Shown here piece after piece: positions 17,603 to 25,705 of a DNA stretch of 64,000 bases (position 1 is its first letter; every line of letters begins with the position of its first letter). Location: assembly GCF_000300255.2 (NCBI RefSeq), contig NC_020913.1:928692-992691 (forward strand), read 5' to 3'. Below the pieces are notes generated by a model, which ran no database searches, had not been told where the DNA came from, and saw nothing but the letters and a program-made list of their open reading frames with translations. Made by a program: the position numbers and the translations under genes. Source of the DNA: Candidatus Methanomethylophilus alvi Mx1201 (GTDB lineage: Archaea; Thermoplasmatota; Thermoplasmata; Methanomassiliicoccales; Methanomethylophilaceae).

Positions 17603-18439
17603 ATGGGAGAGGAAGTGGCCTGCATCCGCGGACGTGCGTCCGCCAATGTGGACGAACTACTGTCGGAGGAGGGCCGGGGGAAGATGCTGCTCGGGGAGAG
17701 GCGCACGCCGAAGGAGGAGCTCCTCGATACTGTTGCGGAGATGATATCCGAGAGACTTCCCGATATCCCCGTATACAAGGTGGGTGACGGTTTCCTCCCC
17801 GACATACGCAGCGCCGTGTCCTCCGGAGAAGGGCACATGGCCATATTGGTCTACGGCCCTCGTTTCTATTCCTCCGAGTCGGAATATGTGGATTCCCTGC
17901 CGGAGGATATCTTGGTATTCTGTACACAGGAACTGTGTCATCAGGTACCGGCCGTGTTCCGCATGCACCGAATCCTTTTATCCGCATATCGGGAAACGAC
18001 CATCCATGAAGGAGATATGGTTCGCGGGAGGTTGCTTCTGGGGCACGGAGAGACTCATGTCCGCCATCCCGGGCGTCGTCTCCACCGAGGTCGGATATGC
18101 CAACGGGGATCCCTCCCTGGACCCGAGCTACGAAGAAGTATGCCGCCGCACCACCGGATACCGCGAGACCGTACATGTCCTATACGACCCGGCGGAGGTC
18201 AGCACCGACTACCTGGTCTATGCGTTCTATTCCTCGATAGACCCCTCCATGGAGAACGGACAGGGGAACGACCGCGGACCGCAGTATCAGGCGTGCATAT
18301 TCTGGAAGGATCCGGAGACGGAGGACACCGTCAGAAGGATATCCGCCGTAGAGGCCATGAGATACAGACCATTCTGCGTGGTGTTGGAGGAACTGAAGGT
18401 GTTCCGGCGCGCAGAGGAATACCACCAGAGGTATCTTGA
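17603..18439 (+). CDS. Hypothetical ORF whose 3' part runs out of frame into msrAB
   Basis: From ATG 17603, about 130 codons look genuinely coding (native codon choice, MGEEVACIRGRASANVDELL... to about LCHQVPAVFRMHR). Beyond about 18000 the frame enters msrAB in another frame and gives an Arg/Gly-rich shadow until 18439. A normal C-terminus has therefore probably been lost by a frameshift; the TGA at 18007-18009 in another frame would make an ATGA junction with msrAB if one frame change is allowed. No family recognised. Confidence 0.4.
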   Translation: MGEEVACIRGRASANVDELLSEEGRGKMLLGERRTPKEELLDTVAEMISERLPDIPVYKVGDGFLPDIRSAVSSGEGHMAILVYGPRFYSSESEYVDSLPEDILVFCTQELCHQVPAVFRMHRILLSAYRETTIHEGDMVRGRLLLGHGETHVRHPGRRLHRGRICQRGSLPGPELRRSMPPHHRIPRDRTCPIRPGGGQHRLPGLCVLFLDRPLHGERTGERPRTAVSGVHILEGSGDGGHRQKDIRRRGHEIQTILRGVGGTEGVPARRGIPPEVS

Positions 18440-19007
18440 GAAGAACGAGCACGGATACTGTCACGTGGACCCTTATCTGATAAAACAGGTCTCCGACAGG
18501 GTGTTCGACCCGTCGGCATACAAAAGACCCAGCGACGAGGAGATAAGCGAATCGCTGTCGGGATCGGAGATATACATAACCCAGAACGGGGGGACCGAAC
18601 CGCCTTTCGACAACGAATACGACTCCGAGTTCGGAAGAGGGATATTCGTCGACAAGGTGACGGGGGAACCCCTGTTCCTCTCACAGGACAAATACAACAG
18701 CCACTGCGGATGGCCGGCGTTCAGCCGTCCCCTGGATCCCAACGCCATGGTGTATCTGGAGGACCGCAGCCTGCCTATCACGCGCATAGAGGTCCGCAGC
18801 CGTGTCGGAAATACACATCTGGGTCATGTGTTCTACGGGGACAGCTGGTCCCCCACCCGCGCAAGATACTGCATGAACAGCGCCTCCCTCCGTTTCATAC
18901 CGGTGGAGGATATGGAGACCGAAGGCTACGGCCACCTGGTCCATCTGGTGGGGGAGAAGAAGGAGATGTGGCGATCACCTTTTAGCGATGACGTTGGCCG
19001 CATATGA
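18006..19007 (+). CDS. msrAB: Peptide methionine sulfoxide reductase MsrAB fusion
   Basis: 333 aa from ATG 18006. The N-terminal MsrA domain begins MKEIWFAGGCFWGTE with the catalytic Cys10. The C-terminal MsrB domain (from about residue 175) has SHCGWPAF and the catalytic Cys289 in RYCMNSASLRF. The fusion repairs both S- and R-methionine sulfoxides, a protection against oxidative damage common in anaerobes. The MsrB part has no CxxC zinc pairs. Its 3' end overlaps that of the convergent GNAT gene by 33 nt. Confidence 0.95.
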   Translation: MKEIWFAGGCFWGTERLMSAIPGVVSTEVGYANGDPSLDPSYEEVCRRTTGYRETVHVLYDPAEVSTDYLVYAFYSSIDPSMENGQGNDRGPQYQACIFWKDPETEDTVRRISAVEAMRYRPFCVVLEELKVFRRAEEYHQRYLEKNEHGYCHVDPYLIKQVSDRVFDPSAYKRPSDEEISESLSGSEIYITQNGGTEPPFDNEYDSEFGRGIFVDKVTGEPLFLSQDKYNSHCGWPAFSRPLDPNAMVYLEDRSLPITRIEVRSRVGNTHLGHVFYGDSWSPTRARYCMNSASLRFIPVEDMETEGYGHLVHLVGEKKEMWRSPFSDDVGRI

Positions 19008-19229
19008 GCACGAGGCTACGGCCTTCAGACCTTCGTCACGTGCGAAATCGAGCGCTCTGTCCACAAGACGGGCGGCAATACCCTGCCCTCTCATCTCAGG
19101 AAGCACGACAGTATGCTCGATGTCCATTGTACCTTCCGATATAGAGTACGTGACATACCCGACCTCCCTTTCACCATCCAATGCGGATATGCGCGCCGCA
19201 CACCTGTCGTGACGTATCTCTATCGACAT
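18975..19229 (-). CDS. Small GNAT-family N-acetyltransferase (YjdJ-like)
   Basis: 84 aa, the short GNAT type. The acetyl-CoA loop is LPEMRGQGIAARLVD, followed by EGLKAVASCSYAANVI, which is the signature end of this subfamily. Substrate unknown. TATA-like TTATATCC on the minus strand near 19252-19259. Confidence 0.8.
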   Translation of the reverse strand: MSIEIRHDRCAARISALDGEREVGYVTYSISEGTMDIEHTVVLPEMRGQGIAARLVDRALDFARDEGLKAVASCSYAANVIAKR

Positions 19230-19431
19230 AGAGAAAGTATCATCGCATTAGGATATAACAAATGCTGGCGCATCAGGCCTTGGTGTAAGGACTCCAACTG
19301 AGAGGACCACATAGACCGAACATGCAGACATCCGGGACGCCGTATGAATTTCCAATACAGAACATCACATCATATGTGCCAAATGTCGTAATATCTGACA
19401 CCGGGATTCTTATTCATATCTCCGGACCACT
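19230..19431. other. Non-coding gap before the structured RNA candidate
   Basis: No credible ORF. It contains the minus-strand promoter of the GNAT gene (about 19252-19259) and a plus-strand TATA-like TTATTCATAT at about 19410-19419 that would start transcription near 19440. Confidence 0.4.
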
Positions 19432-19675
19432 CTGGTTCCCCGAGGTGAAATGGGTAACGGATCCCTGTGGGACCGGACCCTCGAGGGGTCAAGATTTACG
19501 TCTCCCTTACGGGAGACGGATCACGATCTTGACCCTGGTTGGTCTTGATCGTGATCTGGAAACCGTGTTTCCGGCGTTCGATGGTGATCGCAAAGATCGT
19601 CCCACCTCCTGCCGGGATGGTTCCGGTGCACGCTGAGGGGGTCTAGCCTCGGTGCACCGGACTCCCCGCCTAACG
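19432..19675 (+). ncRNA. Candidate structured non-coding RNA
   Basis: About 240 nt without a convincing ORF but crowded with perfect stems: GGTCAAGAT (19487-19495) with ATCTTGACC (19526-19534); GTCTCCC/GGGAGAC (19500-19517) inside it; GATCACGATC (19519-19528) with GATCGTGATC (19547-19556), which competes with the first stem; GGAAAC/GTTTCC around 19558-19572; CCGGTGCAC (19623-19631) with GTGCACCGG (19652-19660), closing a CTGAGG/CCTCGG hairpin. It is G+C-rich, begins about 25 bp after a TATA-like box, and the downstream gene has its own promoter. I do not find the conserved motifs of SRP RNA or RNase P RNA. Strand is inferred from the TATA box. Confidence 0.5.
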
Positions 19676-19818
19676 GCATTCCAAATCCACTTCGATCATC
19701 TGGAATTAAACTTGACTCTGCATGCAATGGCATGGCGTTCATCCAGACCCGTGCATCCACGAAATATAGATGTGATAACTGAAGAAATCGTATTATCGAC
19801 CTTCCCCGATGACATCCC
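19676..19818 (+). promoter_or_regulatory. Promoter region of the CoM methyltransferase gene
   Basis: A+T-richer gap with TATA-like GAAATATAGA at about 19760-19769, 50 bp before ATG 19819. No ORF seen. Confidence 0.4.
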
Positions 19819-20835
19819 ATGAACAGGAAAGACGCTGTGCTGGATGCCTTGAACGGCGACGGGGAAGACATCCCTCCGGCCGCCGTCTTCACACAGACCG
19901 CGACCGTGTCCCAGATGGAACGCTGCGGAAGCCGTTGGCCGGAAGCTAACTATGACCCAGACATGATGTGCAAACTGGCATTGGAATGTTCCAGGTCTTT
20001 CGGTTTCTCAACGGTCCGCGTACCTTTCTGCGTCTCGATCGAGGCGGAACGTCTCGGATGTGCCGTGGACCGCGGCAGCATCGGCAGCCAACCCTCCGTA
20101 ATCTCCTCCCCGTACCGTATGGAAGAAGGGTTCTCGGACGTACCGGAGGATCTGATGTCCCCTGCGGAGTTCGTTTCCGGAGGGAGATGTACGGTCGTTT
20201 CCGAATCGGTACATTCGCTGGCGGAGAAACACGGCGACGACCTTGTCGTGGTGGCGGGGATAACGGGGCCGCTCACCACCCTGACCCACGTCCTTGGTGC
20301 GGAGAACCTCCTGATGGGGATGGTCCTCTGTCCCGAACGCGTGTATGGATGGCTGGATGCCGTGACCCCCATGATAAAGACGTATGCGGAAACACTGGCA
20401 CATTGCGGTGCCGACGACATCCAGGTCACCGAGGGCTCCGCCTCCCCCGACCTCACCCCTCCTCATGACTTCGAGAGGTTCGCAGGAGGACGTCTGAGAT
20501 CCATATTCTCCGGGATCGGATGCAAAAAGTCCCTGCACATCTGCGGAGAGGCATATGAGATCCTCGACGGCATGGTCTCGACAGGTGCGGACGCACTCTC
20601 CATCGAAAAAAGAGCCGGAATGGGACATGCGGTGGAACGTGTCGGCGGAAGGGCCGTGCTCATCGGATGCGTGGACCCGGTAGGTACCCTCCTCTCCGGG
20701 ACCCCTGCGGACGTTGTTACAGAAGCCCGTGCCTGTGCCGACTGCGGATTCGGCATAATAGCCCCGGGATGCGGCGTACCGCCCATGACCCCCGATGACA
20801 ACCTGAATGCACTGGCACATTACGACGGGATGTGA
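19819..20835 (+). CDS. Methylcobamide:CoM methyltransferase (MtaA/MtbA, UroD fold)
   Basis: 338 aa. It belongs to the uroporphyrinogen decarboxylase superfamily but has the zinc site of the coenzyme M methyltransferases: His240-x-Cys242 (LHICGEA) and Cys318 (APGCGVPP), matching in spacing the His-x-Cys...Cys of Methanosarcina MtbA. It transfers the methyl group from a methylated corrinoid protein such as MtaC to coenzyme M, linking methanol use to methane formation. The sequence does not separate MtaA (methanol) from MtbA (methylamine) specificity, so no symbol is given. Monocistronic. Confidence 0.88.
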   Translation: MNRKDAVLDALNGDGEDIPPAAVFTQTATVSQMERCGSRWPEANYDPDMMCKLALECSRSFGFSTVRVPFCVSIEAERLGCAVDRGSIGSQPSVISSPYRMEEGFSDVPEDLMSPAEFVSGGRCTVVSESVHSLAEKHGDDLVVVAGITGPLTTLTHVLGAENLLMGMVLCPERVYGWLDAVTPMIKTYAETLAHCGADDIQVTEGSASPDLTPPHDFERFAGGRLRSIFSGIGCKKSLHICGEAYEILDGMVSTGADALSIEKRAGMGHAVERVGGRAVLIGCVDPVGTLLSGTPADVVTEARACADCGFGIIAPGCGVPPMTPDDNLNALAHYDGM

Positions 20836-20843
20836 AAGAAAAA

Positions 20844-20863
20844 GCCGTCCCTCGAGGGACGGC
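20844..20863. terminator. Bidirectional terminator palindrome
   Basis: GCCGTCCCTC/GAGGGACGGC is a perfect 20-bp palindrome between two convergent genes, preceded by an A-run (T-run for the minus strand). Confidence 0.65.
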
Positions 20864-20877
20864 GAAGATGTTTGGGA

Positions 20878-21198
20878 TCACTCGATCTTGAATGAGACGT
20901 CCTTCTTGAGTCCGAGGTCGGCCGCGACCTCCATGGCTTTGATGAAGGCGCAGGGGACGGGACACGCCGCATGGGGGCAGCACTCGTTGGCGGCCACATA
21001 CACGGGGTTCTCGCACATCTTCATACCCATCGCCTCATACGCATTGACGGCGCCGACCTTATCGGCCATCTTCCTGATGTTGGGGCAGGAGGTCTCCACC
21101 TCGAAGACGACGCTCATCATGTCCTCGGAGGGTTTGGCGACGATGACTGTCCCGAGTTTGCATACACCGGGATCCACGGTAACTTTGCACTCGCTCAT
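20878..21198 (-). CDS. Conserved Cys-rich protein, function unknown
   Basis: 106 aa. Seven cysteines, with CENPVYVAANECCPHAACPVPC resembling a metal or Fe-S site. The start MSECKVTVDPGVCKLGTVIVA and the ending resemble a small family that I associate with methanogens and acetogens carrying corrinoid methyltransferases; I cannot name its function. It sits beside the CoM methyltransferase, convergent to it. Possible roles are redox or metal handling for corrinoid chemistry. Confidence 0.7.
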   Translation of the reverse strand: MSECKVTVDPGVCKLGTVIVAKPSEDMMSVVFEVETSCPNIRKMADKVGAVNAYEAMGMKMCENPVYVAANECCPHAACPVPCAFIKAMEVAADLGLKKDVSFKIE

Positions 21199-21292
21199 TG
21201 TTCACACCTTACGATTTTGTGTTTCCATGAAGGACTGTTCTTAAATCATTATGCGGTCCCGCTCACGCTTTATTGTAGCGTTTCGGCAGGAT

Positions 21293-22042
21293 TCATTGTT
21301 TTTTCTTGCCCTGCTCGCTGACGGCCTTCTGTTTGGCCGCCACCGCATCCGCATCCCCGAGATACCTTTTGGATACCACGGACATCGAGTCGTCGAAGGT
21401 GTATACCAGAGGCACACCGGTGGGGATGTTCACCTTCGTGATTTCCTCGTCGGACATCCCGTCCAGATACTTCACGAGCGCACGTATGGAGTTGCCGTGG
21501 GCGAACACGACCACCTTCCTGCCAGCCTCCACATCCTTCCTTATCGTCCCCTCGTAATAGGGGACCACGCGGGCGACCGTGTCCTTGAGGCTCTCGGTCA
21601 GGGGACGTCCCTCGGCAGGTGCGCCCTCGTACCTCGCCTCCTTCCCCGGATTGCGGGGGTCCTCCTCGGACAACGCCGGAGGACGGACGTCGTAGGAACG
21701 CCTCCAGAGGAGGACCTGCTCCTCCCCGTACTTCTCCGCGGTCTCGGACTTGTTGAGACCCTGGAGGGCGCCGTAGTGCCTCTCGTTGAGCCTCCAGTCC
21801 TTGACCTCATCGATCCATTCCAGATCCATCTCGCCCAGGGCCGCGTGGGCGGTGTGTATGGCCCTCCTTAAGTAGGAGGTATAGCACCTGTCGAAGACGA
21901 ATCCCTCGTCCCTCATCATGGCCCCGGCGGACCTGGCCTCCTCCCACCCCTTCTCGGAAAGGTCCACATCGGTCCACCCTGTGAAAAGGTTCTTCTTGTT
22001 CCACTCGCTCTCTCCGTGCCTCACCAGGACAAGCTGCTTCAT
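21293..22042 (-). CDS. gpmA: 2,3-bisphosphoglycerate-dependent phosphoglycerate mutase
   Basis: 249 aa, standard dPGM length. The phosphohistidine motif is LVRHGESEWN (His8), with FTGWTDVDLSEKG, YTSYLRRAIHT and the second catalytic His in VFAHGNSIRALV. It interconverts 3- and 2-phosphoglycerate. ATG 22042 was chosen because GGAG lies 9 nt before it; ATG 22051 (MSFMKQL) would sit directly on that site. The cofactor-dependent type is bacterial-like; many archaea use the independent enzyme, so transfer is possible. Confidence 0.93.
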   Translation of the reverse strand: MKQLVLVRHGESEWNKKNLFTGWTDVDLSEKGWEEARSAGAMMRDEGFVFDRCYTSYLRRAIHTAHAALGEMDLEWIDEVKDWRLNERHYGALQGLNKSETAEKYGEEQVLLWRRSYDVRPPALSEEDPRNPGKEARYEGAPAEGRPLTESLKDTVARVVPYYEGTIRKDVEAGRKVVVFAHGNSIRALVKYLDGMSDEEITKVNIPTGVPLVYTFDDSMSVVSKRYLGDADAVAAKQKAVSEQGKKKQ

Positions 22043-22178
22043 GAATGACATCTCCGGCCTCTGTCGGGCCAATGCTCCGCCCAATGTTTGCGGATTTTAA
22101 ATAAGTGTCATATGAATATGATATAAAACGGCCCACTTCTAAATACCTAAAGAGGTATATGTCATCGGGTATACACCT

Positions 22179-23267
22179 ATGGATTCAGAAATTTTGGTCG
22201 TATTGGCGGTCGTCATCGTCTTTGCGGTCGTCGTCTGCGTGTTCAGCGGAGTGAAGATCGTACAGCCTTACGAACAGGCCATCTACATGAGGCTCGGGAA
22301 ATTCATCCGCGTCCTCAACCCGGGACTCAACTTCGTCTGCCCACTTATAAACCAGGTCGTGAAGCTGGAGCTCCGTACAGAGGTGATGGACGTCCCCAAA
22401 CAGGAGGTCATCACAAAGGACAACTCCCCCGTATCGGTGGATGCCATCATCTACATCAAGGTCATAGACCCCAAGAAGGCGTTCTTCGAAGTGACGGACT
22501 ACCATGTCGCCACCGTGAATCTGGCCCAGACCACCCTCCGTTCCGTAATCGGACAGATGGAGCTCGACGAGATCCTCTCCAACAGGGAGAACATAAACGT
22601 ACAGCTCAGGGACACCCTCGACGAGGCCACGGACAAATGGGGAGTCAGGGTCGAGAACGTGGAGATCAAGGAGGTGGACCCCGCCTCGAAGGTCAAGGAC
22701 TCCATGGAGGAGCAGACCTCCGCGGAGAGGAAGAGACGTGCGGCCATCCTGGAGGCGGACGGTCTGAAGAGGGCCGCCATCCTGGAGGCCGAGGGTAAGA
22801 AGAAATCCAAGATCCTCGAGGCCGAAGGTACCAGACAATCCATGATACTGGAGGCCGAAGGTACCAGGACCGCCACCATACTGGAGGCGCAGGGAGAGGC
22901 GCAAAAGCTCCGCATCATGTCGGTGGGAGCGGCCGCCATGGACTCCAAGGCCCTTTCCGTCCTTTCGATGGACACCCTCAAATCGGTAGGTCAGGGACAA
23001 TCCTCCAAGATATTCTTCCCCATGGAGCTCACCAGGCTCGTGGACGGGATATCGGACTACGTGGGCTCCACCAAGAACGTGCCCGACAGGGCCGTATCCG
23101 ACACAGAGGCCGTGAGGGAGGCCGTCGGAGATCCCGACGAGATCCTCGGACCCATCCCCTCCATAGAAGAGGTCCAGAAGGAGACGGAATCCTTCAAGAA
23201 GACGGTACAGGCGGACTTGGACGAATCCAACGCCCTTGCCGACGCCAACACCAACCAGAAGGCATGA
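22179..23267 (+). CDS. SPFH/Band 7 (stomatin-like) membrane protein
   Basis: 362 aa. One N-terminal membrane helix (residues 4-24), an SPFH domain (about 25-200; VKIVQPYEQAIYMRLGKFIRVLNPGLNFVCPLIN), then a long coiled coil with repeats of the type AAILEAEG (about 185-245), and a C-terminal tail. Stomatin-like proteins form large membrane assemblies and pair with NfeD, which overlaps here by 4 nt (ATGA). Function is probably membrane organisation or protease scaffolding. Confidence 0.92.
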   Translation: MDSEILVVLAVVIVFAVVVCVFSGVKIVQPYEQAIYMRLGKFIRVLNPGLNFVCPLINQVVKLELRTEVMDVPKQEVITKDNSPVSVDAIIYIKVIDPKKAFFEVTDYHVATVNLAQTTLRSVIGQMELDEILSNRENINVQLRDTLDEATDKWGVRVENVEIKEVDPASKVKDSMEEQTSAERKRRAAILEADGLKRAAILEAEGKKKSKILEAEGTRQSMILEAEGTRTATILEAQGEAQKLRIMSVGAAAMDSKALSVLSMDTLKSVGQGQSSKIFFPMELTRLVDGISDYVGSTKNVPDRAVSDTEAVREAVGDPDEILGPIPSIEEVQKETESFKKTVQADLDESNALADANTNQKA

Positions 23268-23713
23268 GCATGGAAGTCGCTACGGTTGCCATCGTGGTTA
23301 TGATACTCGGGCTCGTCGTCCTGACCGTGGAAGCGTTCTTCCCGGGAGGGTACCTGCTCATCCCGGGGGCCATCCTGGTGATCGTCGGGGCCTACGGCTA
23401 CGCCGCCCCCGATAACTTCTACACCATGTGGACCCCTGTGGTGGCCATAATCTCCGCGGTACCGGTGACGGCCGCCACGGTGTTCCTCTATAAGAGGCTG
23501 GGATCGCCCGAGGTCCCCTCCACCACCGTCTCCGATTCCCTGATCGGGAAGGAGGGGACGGTGGTCGTCGGCATCAGCCCCGGGAACATAAAGGGCAAGG
23601 TCAAGATCGGGTCCGATACATGGAGTGCCGAGGCCGACGAGGACATCCCCGCCGGCACCGCCGTGGTGGTGGACCACAGCGAAGGTGTCCACGTCCATGT
23701 GGTAAGGAAGTGA
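23264..23713 (+). CDS. NfeD-like membrane protein
   Basis: 149 aa with two or three membrane helices in residues 8-75, then an OB-fold NfeD domain (SLIGKEGTVVVGISPGNIKGKVKIGSDTWSA). This is the short NfeD form without the ClpP-like protease domain. It is the usual partner of the SPFH protein and is translationally coupled to it (ATGA); an ATG two codons later could also serve. Confidence 0.9.
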   Translation: MSMEVATVAIVVMILGLVVLTVEAFFPGGYLLIPGAILVIVGAYGYAAPDNFYTMWTPVVAIISAVPVTAATVFLYKRLGSPEVPSTTVSDSLIGKEGTVVVGISPGNIKGKVKIGSDTWSAEADEDIPAGTAVVVDHSEGVHVHVVRK

Positions 23714-23720
23714 AAACCGC

Positions 23721-24158
23721 TTACAGGCCCGCATCCCGGAGCATGGAGACGAGCTCCTCCCGGGAACGGGCTATTTTTCCGCCCAATGCACCGACGACCA
23801 TCATGTTGTCTATGCCGTACTCTGCAGCACGGACGTCGGTCTTGATACCGAAACAAGGCTTACCCCTGGCGAAGGCGTAACCCAGTTCCACACAGGCCCC
23901 CTCGTCCGGGACCCTGCCGTCGAGGTTCATGACCAGGGCATCGCATGAATCCAGAAGACCCAGATCCTTTCCGAATACTTCCTTGGCCTTGGAAAAAGCG
24001 TAGTCCGGAGATCCCATCATCCTGGGATCTATGTCGGCACCGCATTCCTGGGGAAGGACCAACTCCTCCCCGTTCTCCGCCATATATTCCTTCAGAGACA
24101 TGTTGTATTCCAGTTCGGCGACGCAGAACAGCGGCCCGGCCAGATAGATCCTGCTCAT
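23721..24158 (-). CDS. Nucleoside 2-deoxyribosyltransferase family protein
   Basis: 145 aa from ATG 24158. YLAGPLF opens the fold, and GACVELGYAFARGKP carries the catalytic Glu of the family. MNLDGRVPDEG supplies the substrate-site Asp. It moves or hydrolyses deoxyribose on nucleosides in salvage or nucleotide clean-up. It is the second gene after a small ORF with an ATGA overlap. Confidence 0.85.
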   Translation of the reverse strand: MSRIYLAGPLFCVAELEYNMSLKEYMAENGEELVLPQECGADIDPRMMGSPDYAFSKAKEVFGKDLGLLDSCDALVMNLDGRVPDEGACVELGYAFARGKPCFGIKTDVRAAEYGIDNMMVVGALGGKIARSREELVSMLRDAGL

Positions 24159-24394
24159 CTCGCCGCCCCCGGTGTGTGAGATATACAGGGAACGCCCATC
24201 TGGTACTTTCCGCAGACATCGGCAAGGACATCCCTTCCGCCTACGGTCGTCCCGACGGCGTCTGCGAATTCGCCGCATGACCCGTCGTCTTCGGACGGGC
24301 AGTAATGCTCCGGGATCCGGCCGTACGCCTGGTCGGAGACCGATTCAAATGCTGTTTTTTCGATGTCCAGTCCGATGTCGTAGGCCTCGGTCAT
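24155..24394 (-). CDS. Small hypothetical protein, 79 aa
   Basis: Not recognised. It overlaps the ATG of the deoxyribosyltransferase gene by 4 nt and has a minus-strand TATA-like AATATAAATC about 35 bp upstream (24424-24433), which supports expression. It has four cysteines (HYC, GSCG, DVCG, VPCI), without a regular motif. It may act with the downstream enzyme. Confidence 0.5.
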   Translation of the reverse strand: MTEAYDIGLDIEKTAFESVSDQAYGRIPEHYCPSEDDGSCGEFADAVGTTVGGRDVLADVCGKYQMGVPCISHTPGAAR

Positions 24395-24418
24395 TGCGAT
24401 CGCGACCTTTACGAGCAG

Positions 24419-24436
24419 TAGATTTATATTCTTTGG
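24419..24436. promoter_or_regulatory. Shared TATA region of tRNA-Ala and the divergent small gene
   Basis: AGATTTATATTCTTTGG gives TTTATATT for the tRNA on the plus strand and AATATAAATC for the minus-strand gene. Confidence 0.4.
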
Positions 24437-24468
24437 TCCAATAGCCGGGAAATGCCGGGATTTTCAAT

Positions 24469-24545
24469 GGGCAAGTAGATCAGCCCGGTAGATCGCTGCC
24501 TTCGCAAGGCAGAGGCCGCGCGTTCGAATCGCGCCTTGTCCACCA
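24469..24545 (+). tRNA. tRNA-Ala (anticodon CGC), CCA encoded
   Basis: Full cloverleaf: acceptor GGGCAAG/CTTGTCC with the alanine identity pair G3-U70, D stem GATC/GATC, anticodon stem CTGCC/GGCAG with loop TTCGCAA (anticodon CGC, reads GCG), T stem GCGCG/CGCGC with loop TTCGAAT, discriminator A (24542) and an encoded CCA (24543-24545). No intron. Its 3' end served as an integration site, judged from the integrase remnant just downstream. Confidence 0.95.
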
Positions 24546-24596
24546 CTAACCACTACCCAGATCATCGAAAAATGGACAGTGTCACTGTCCACCACT
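24537..24596. repeat. Direct repeat of the tRNA 3' end (possible att remnant)
   Basis: TGTCCACCACT occurs at 24537-24547 (tRNA 3' end) and again at 24586-24596 inside the integrase remnant. A perfect dyad GGACAGTG-T-CACTGTCC (24574-24590) lies just before and partly within the second copy. Confidence 0.5.
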
Positions 24597-24893
24597 GGAC
24601 AACCATGAGTTCCTTGCGTTGTCTATGGCCTTGTTGAGCCTCTTTCTGCTGTAGAATCCCTCCGTGGTTTTGGTGCTCGCATGTCCCATCAATACCGACA
24701 CCGATTCGATGTCGACGTCACTGTCCAGATATCTCTGTCCGAACGTCCTGCGGCACATGCGGAGGTCGAATTTCACGTCTAGATCGTCCTCCACAACAGC
24801 CTTTATCCTGCGAATCGCGTTGCCGGAAAGATACCCGTCCGCACTGTCTTTCGACGGAAAAAGCGCGTGTGCGTTCAGGTTATTGTCCACCAA
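24582..24893 (-). pseudogene. C-terminal fragment of a tyrosine recombinase (integrase)
   Basis: 103 codons from a TTG. It has the C-terminal catalytic block of Xer/phage-type integrases: DLRMCRRTFGQRYL (the R-x-x-R/H box), VLMGHASTKTTEGFYSRKR with the GH box and the nucleophile Tyr. The N-terminal half, with the first catalytic Arg, is missing; stops occur upstream in this frame. With the 3' end facing the tRNA, it is a remnant of an element that integrated in tRNA-Ala. Confidence 0.8.
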
Positions 24894-25144
24894 CCATTTT
24901 CACACCAAAATCTTTAATTTTCCATATAGGACAACTCTGAATGAACATCCAAACAACGTTATCAGGTATGGGCTCACACGTCTTCCATACTATTGTATTT
25001 GATGAACGTTAGTTTCAAGACACATGATATACAAAATTACTTTTAGAAAAGCAAGTATTAAAGTTCAATGATGCATCTATCAATTGTATGTGCATGTTTT
25101 GCAACATAACGTCTAACGGGATGTTGCAAAACCACTGCACTGTT
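24894..25144. other. A+T-rich non-coding remnant of the integrated element
   Basis: No supported gene. The stretch is markedly A+T-richer than the flanking chromosome and includes a perfect inverted repeat listed separately. Confidence 0.5.
25097..25131. repeat. Perfect 11-bp inverted repeat TTTTGCAACAT
   Basis: TTTTGCAACAT (25097-25107) and ATGTTGCAAAA (25121-25131) are separated by 13 bp. It could be a terminator, an element end or a replication/partition site of the decayed element. Confidence 0.55.
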
Positions 25145-25396
25145 TTAATCAAATGTCACAGGATATAACTTGGACATAATGTAACATACTGCCATCTTCA
25201 TGTTGCTTTTTGCGTTTACGTCTGCACATAGTTGATTGTATCTGCACTTCAGTTCATTTAAAGCCTGATCGGATGTGATCATCTGCTTATCAAACAGATA
25301 TACGATTAGTAATGGGATACGATGAGTCTTGACTTGACCCAATTGAGATAAATCTGTGATGCATATCATCATGGAGTTCAAAAAGACCCGTTCCAA
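25145..25396 (-). CDS. Doubtful 83-aa ORF in the element remnant
   Basis: Not recognised. The codons are A+T-rich, unlike the chromosome, and the 5' end overlaps the antisense of the nuclease fragment at 25356. It may be a gene of the old element or chance. Confidence 0.3.
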   Translation of the reverse strand: MERVFLNSMMICITDLSQLGQVKTHRIPLLIVYLFDKQMITSDQALNELKCRYNQLCADVNAKSNMKMAVCYIMSKLYPVTFD

Positions 25397-25553
25397 CGCC
25401 AGTGACGATACCTTACGGAAAACGTCCGAAAACGCATTGGAGCAGATCCGCGACAGGAAGTACTTCCACGGATTGAAAGGAGATGTCCTGATGCACGGGA
25501 TAGCGGTACGCGGAAAGGATGTCCTGGTGTCATCCGATACCGTGTCCCTGTGA
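25356..25553 (+). pseudogene. C-terminal fragment of a DUF1703-type AAA ATPase/PD-(D/E)XK protein
   Basis: 65 codons. The peptide (IIMEFKKTRS...ALEQIRDRKYFHGLKGD..MHGIAVRGKDVLV) matches the C-terminal nuclease-like part of the large AAA-ATPase-like/DUF1703 proteins common in gut anaerobes, including the E-x-K motif. The ATPase domain and most of the protein are absent, so this is a remnant. Confidence 0.65.
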
Positions 25554-25705
25554 TCCGTTACCGGAAAACATCCATAAATGCTCCGGAGAAGATAGGTCCC
25601 CTTACAAGGCGACGGTCGAGGACCTGAAACCTTAGGTGCCGGGAATCATCCGAAGACGAACGGATGAGCAGTCGATATTATTACATATGATGTCGATTGA
25701 CATGC

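Noticed and set aside
19432..19675. SRP RNA or RNase P RNA
   Set aside because: The conserved SRP helix-8 and Alu motifs and the RNase P conserved blocks were not found, so only an unassigned RNA is reported.
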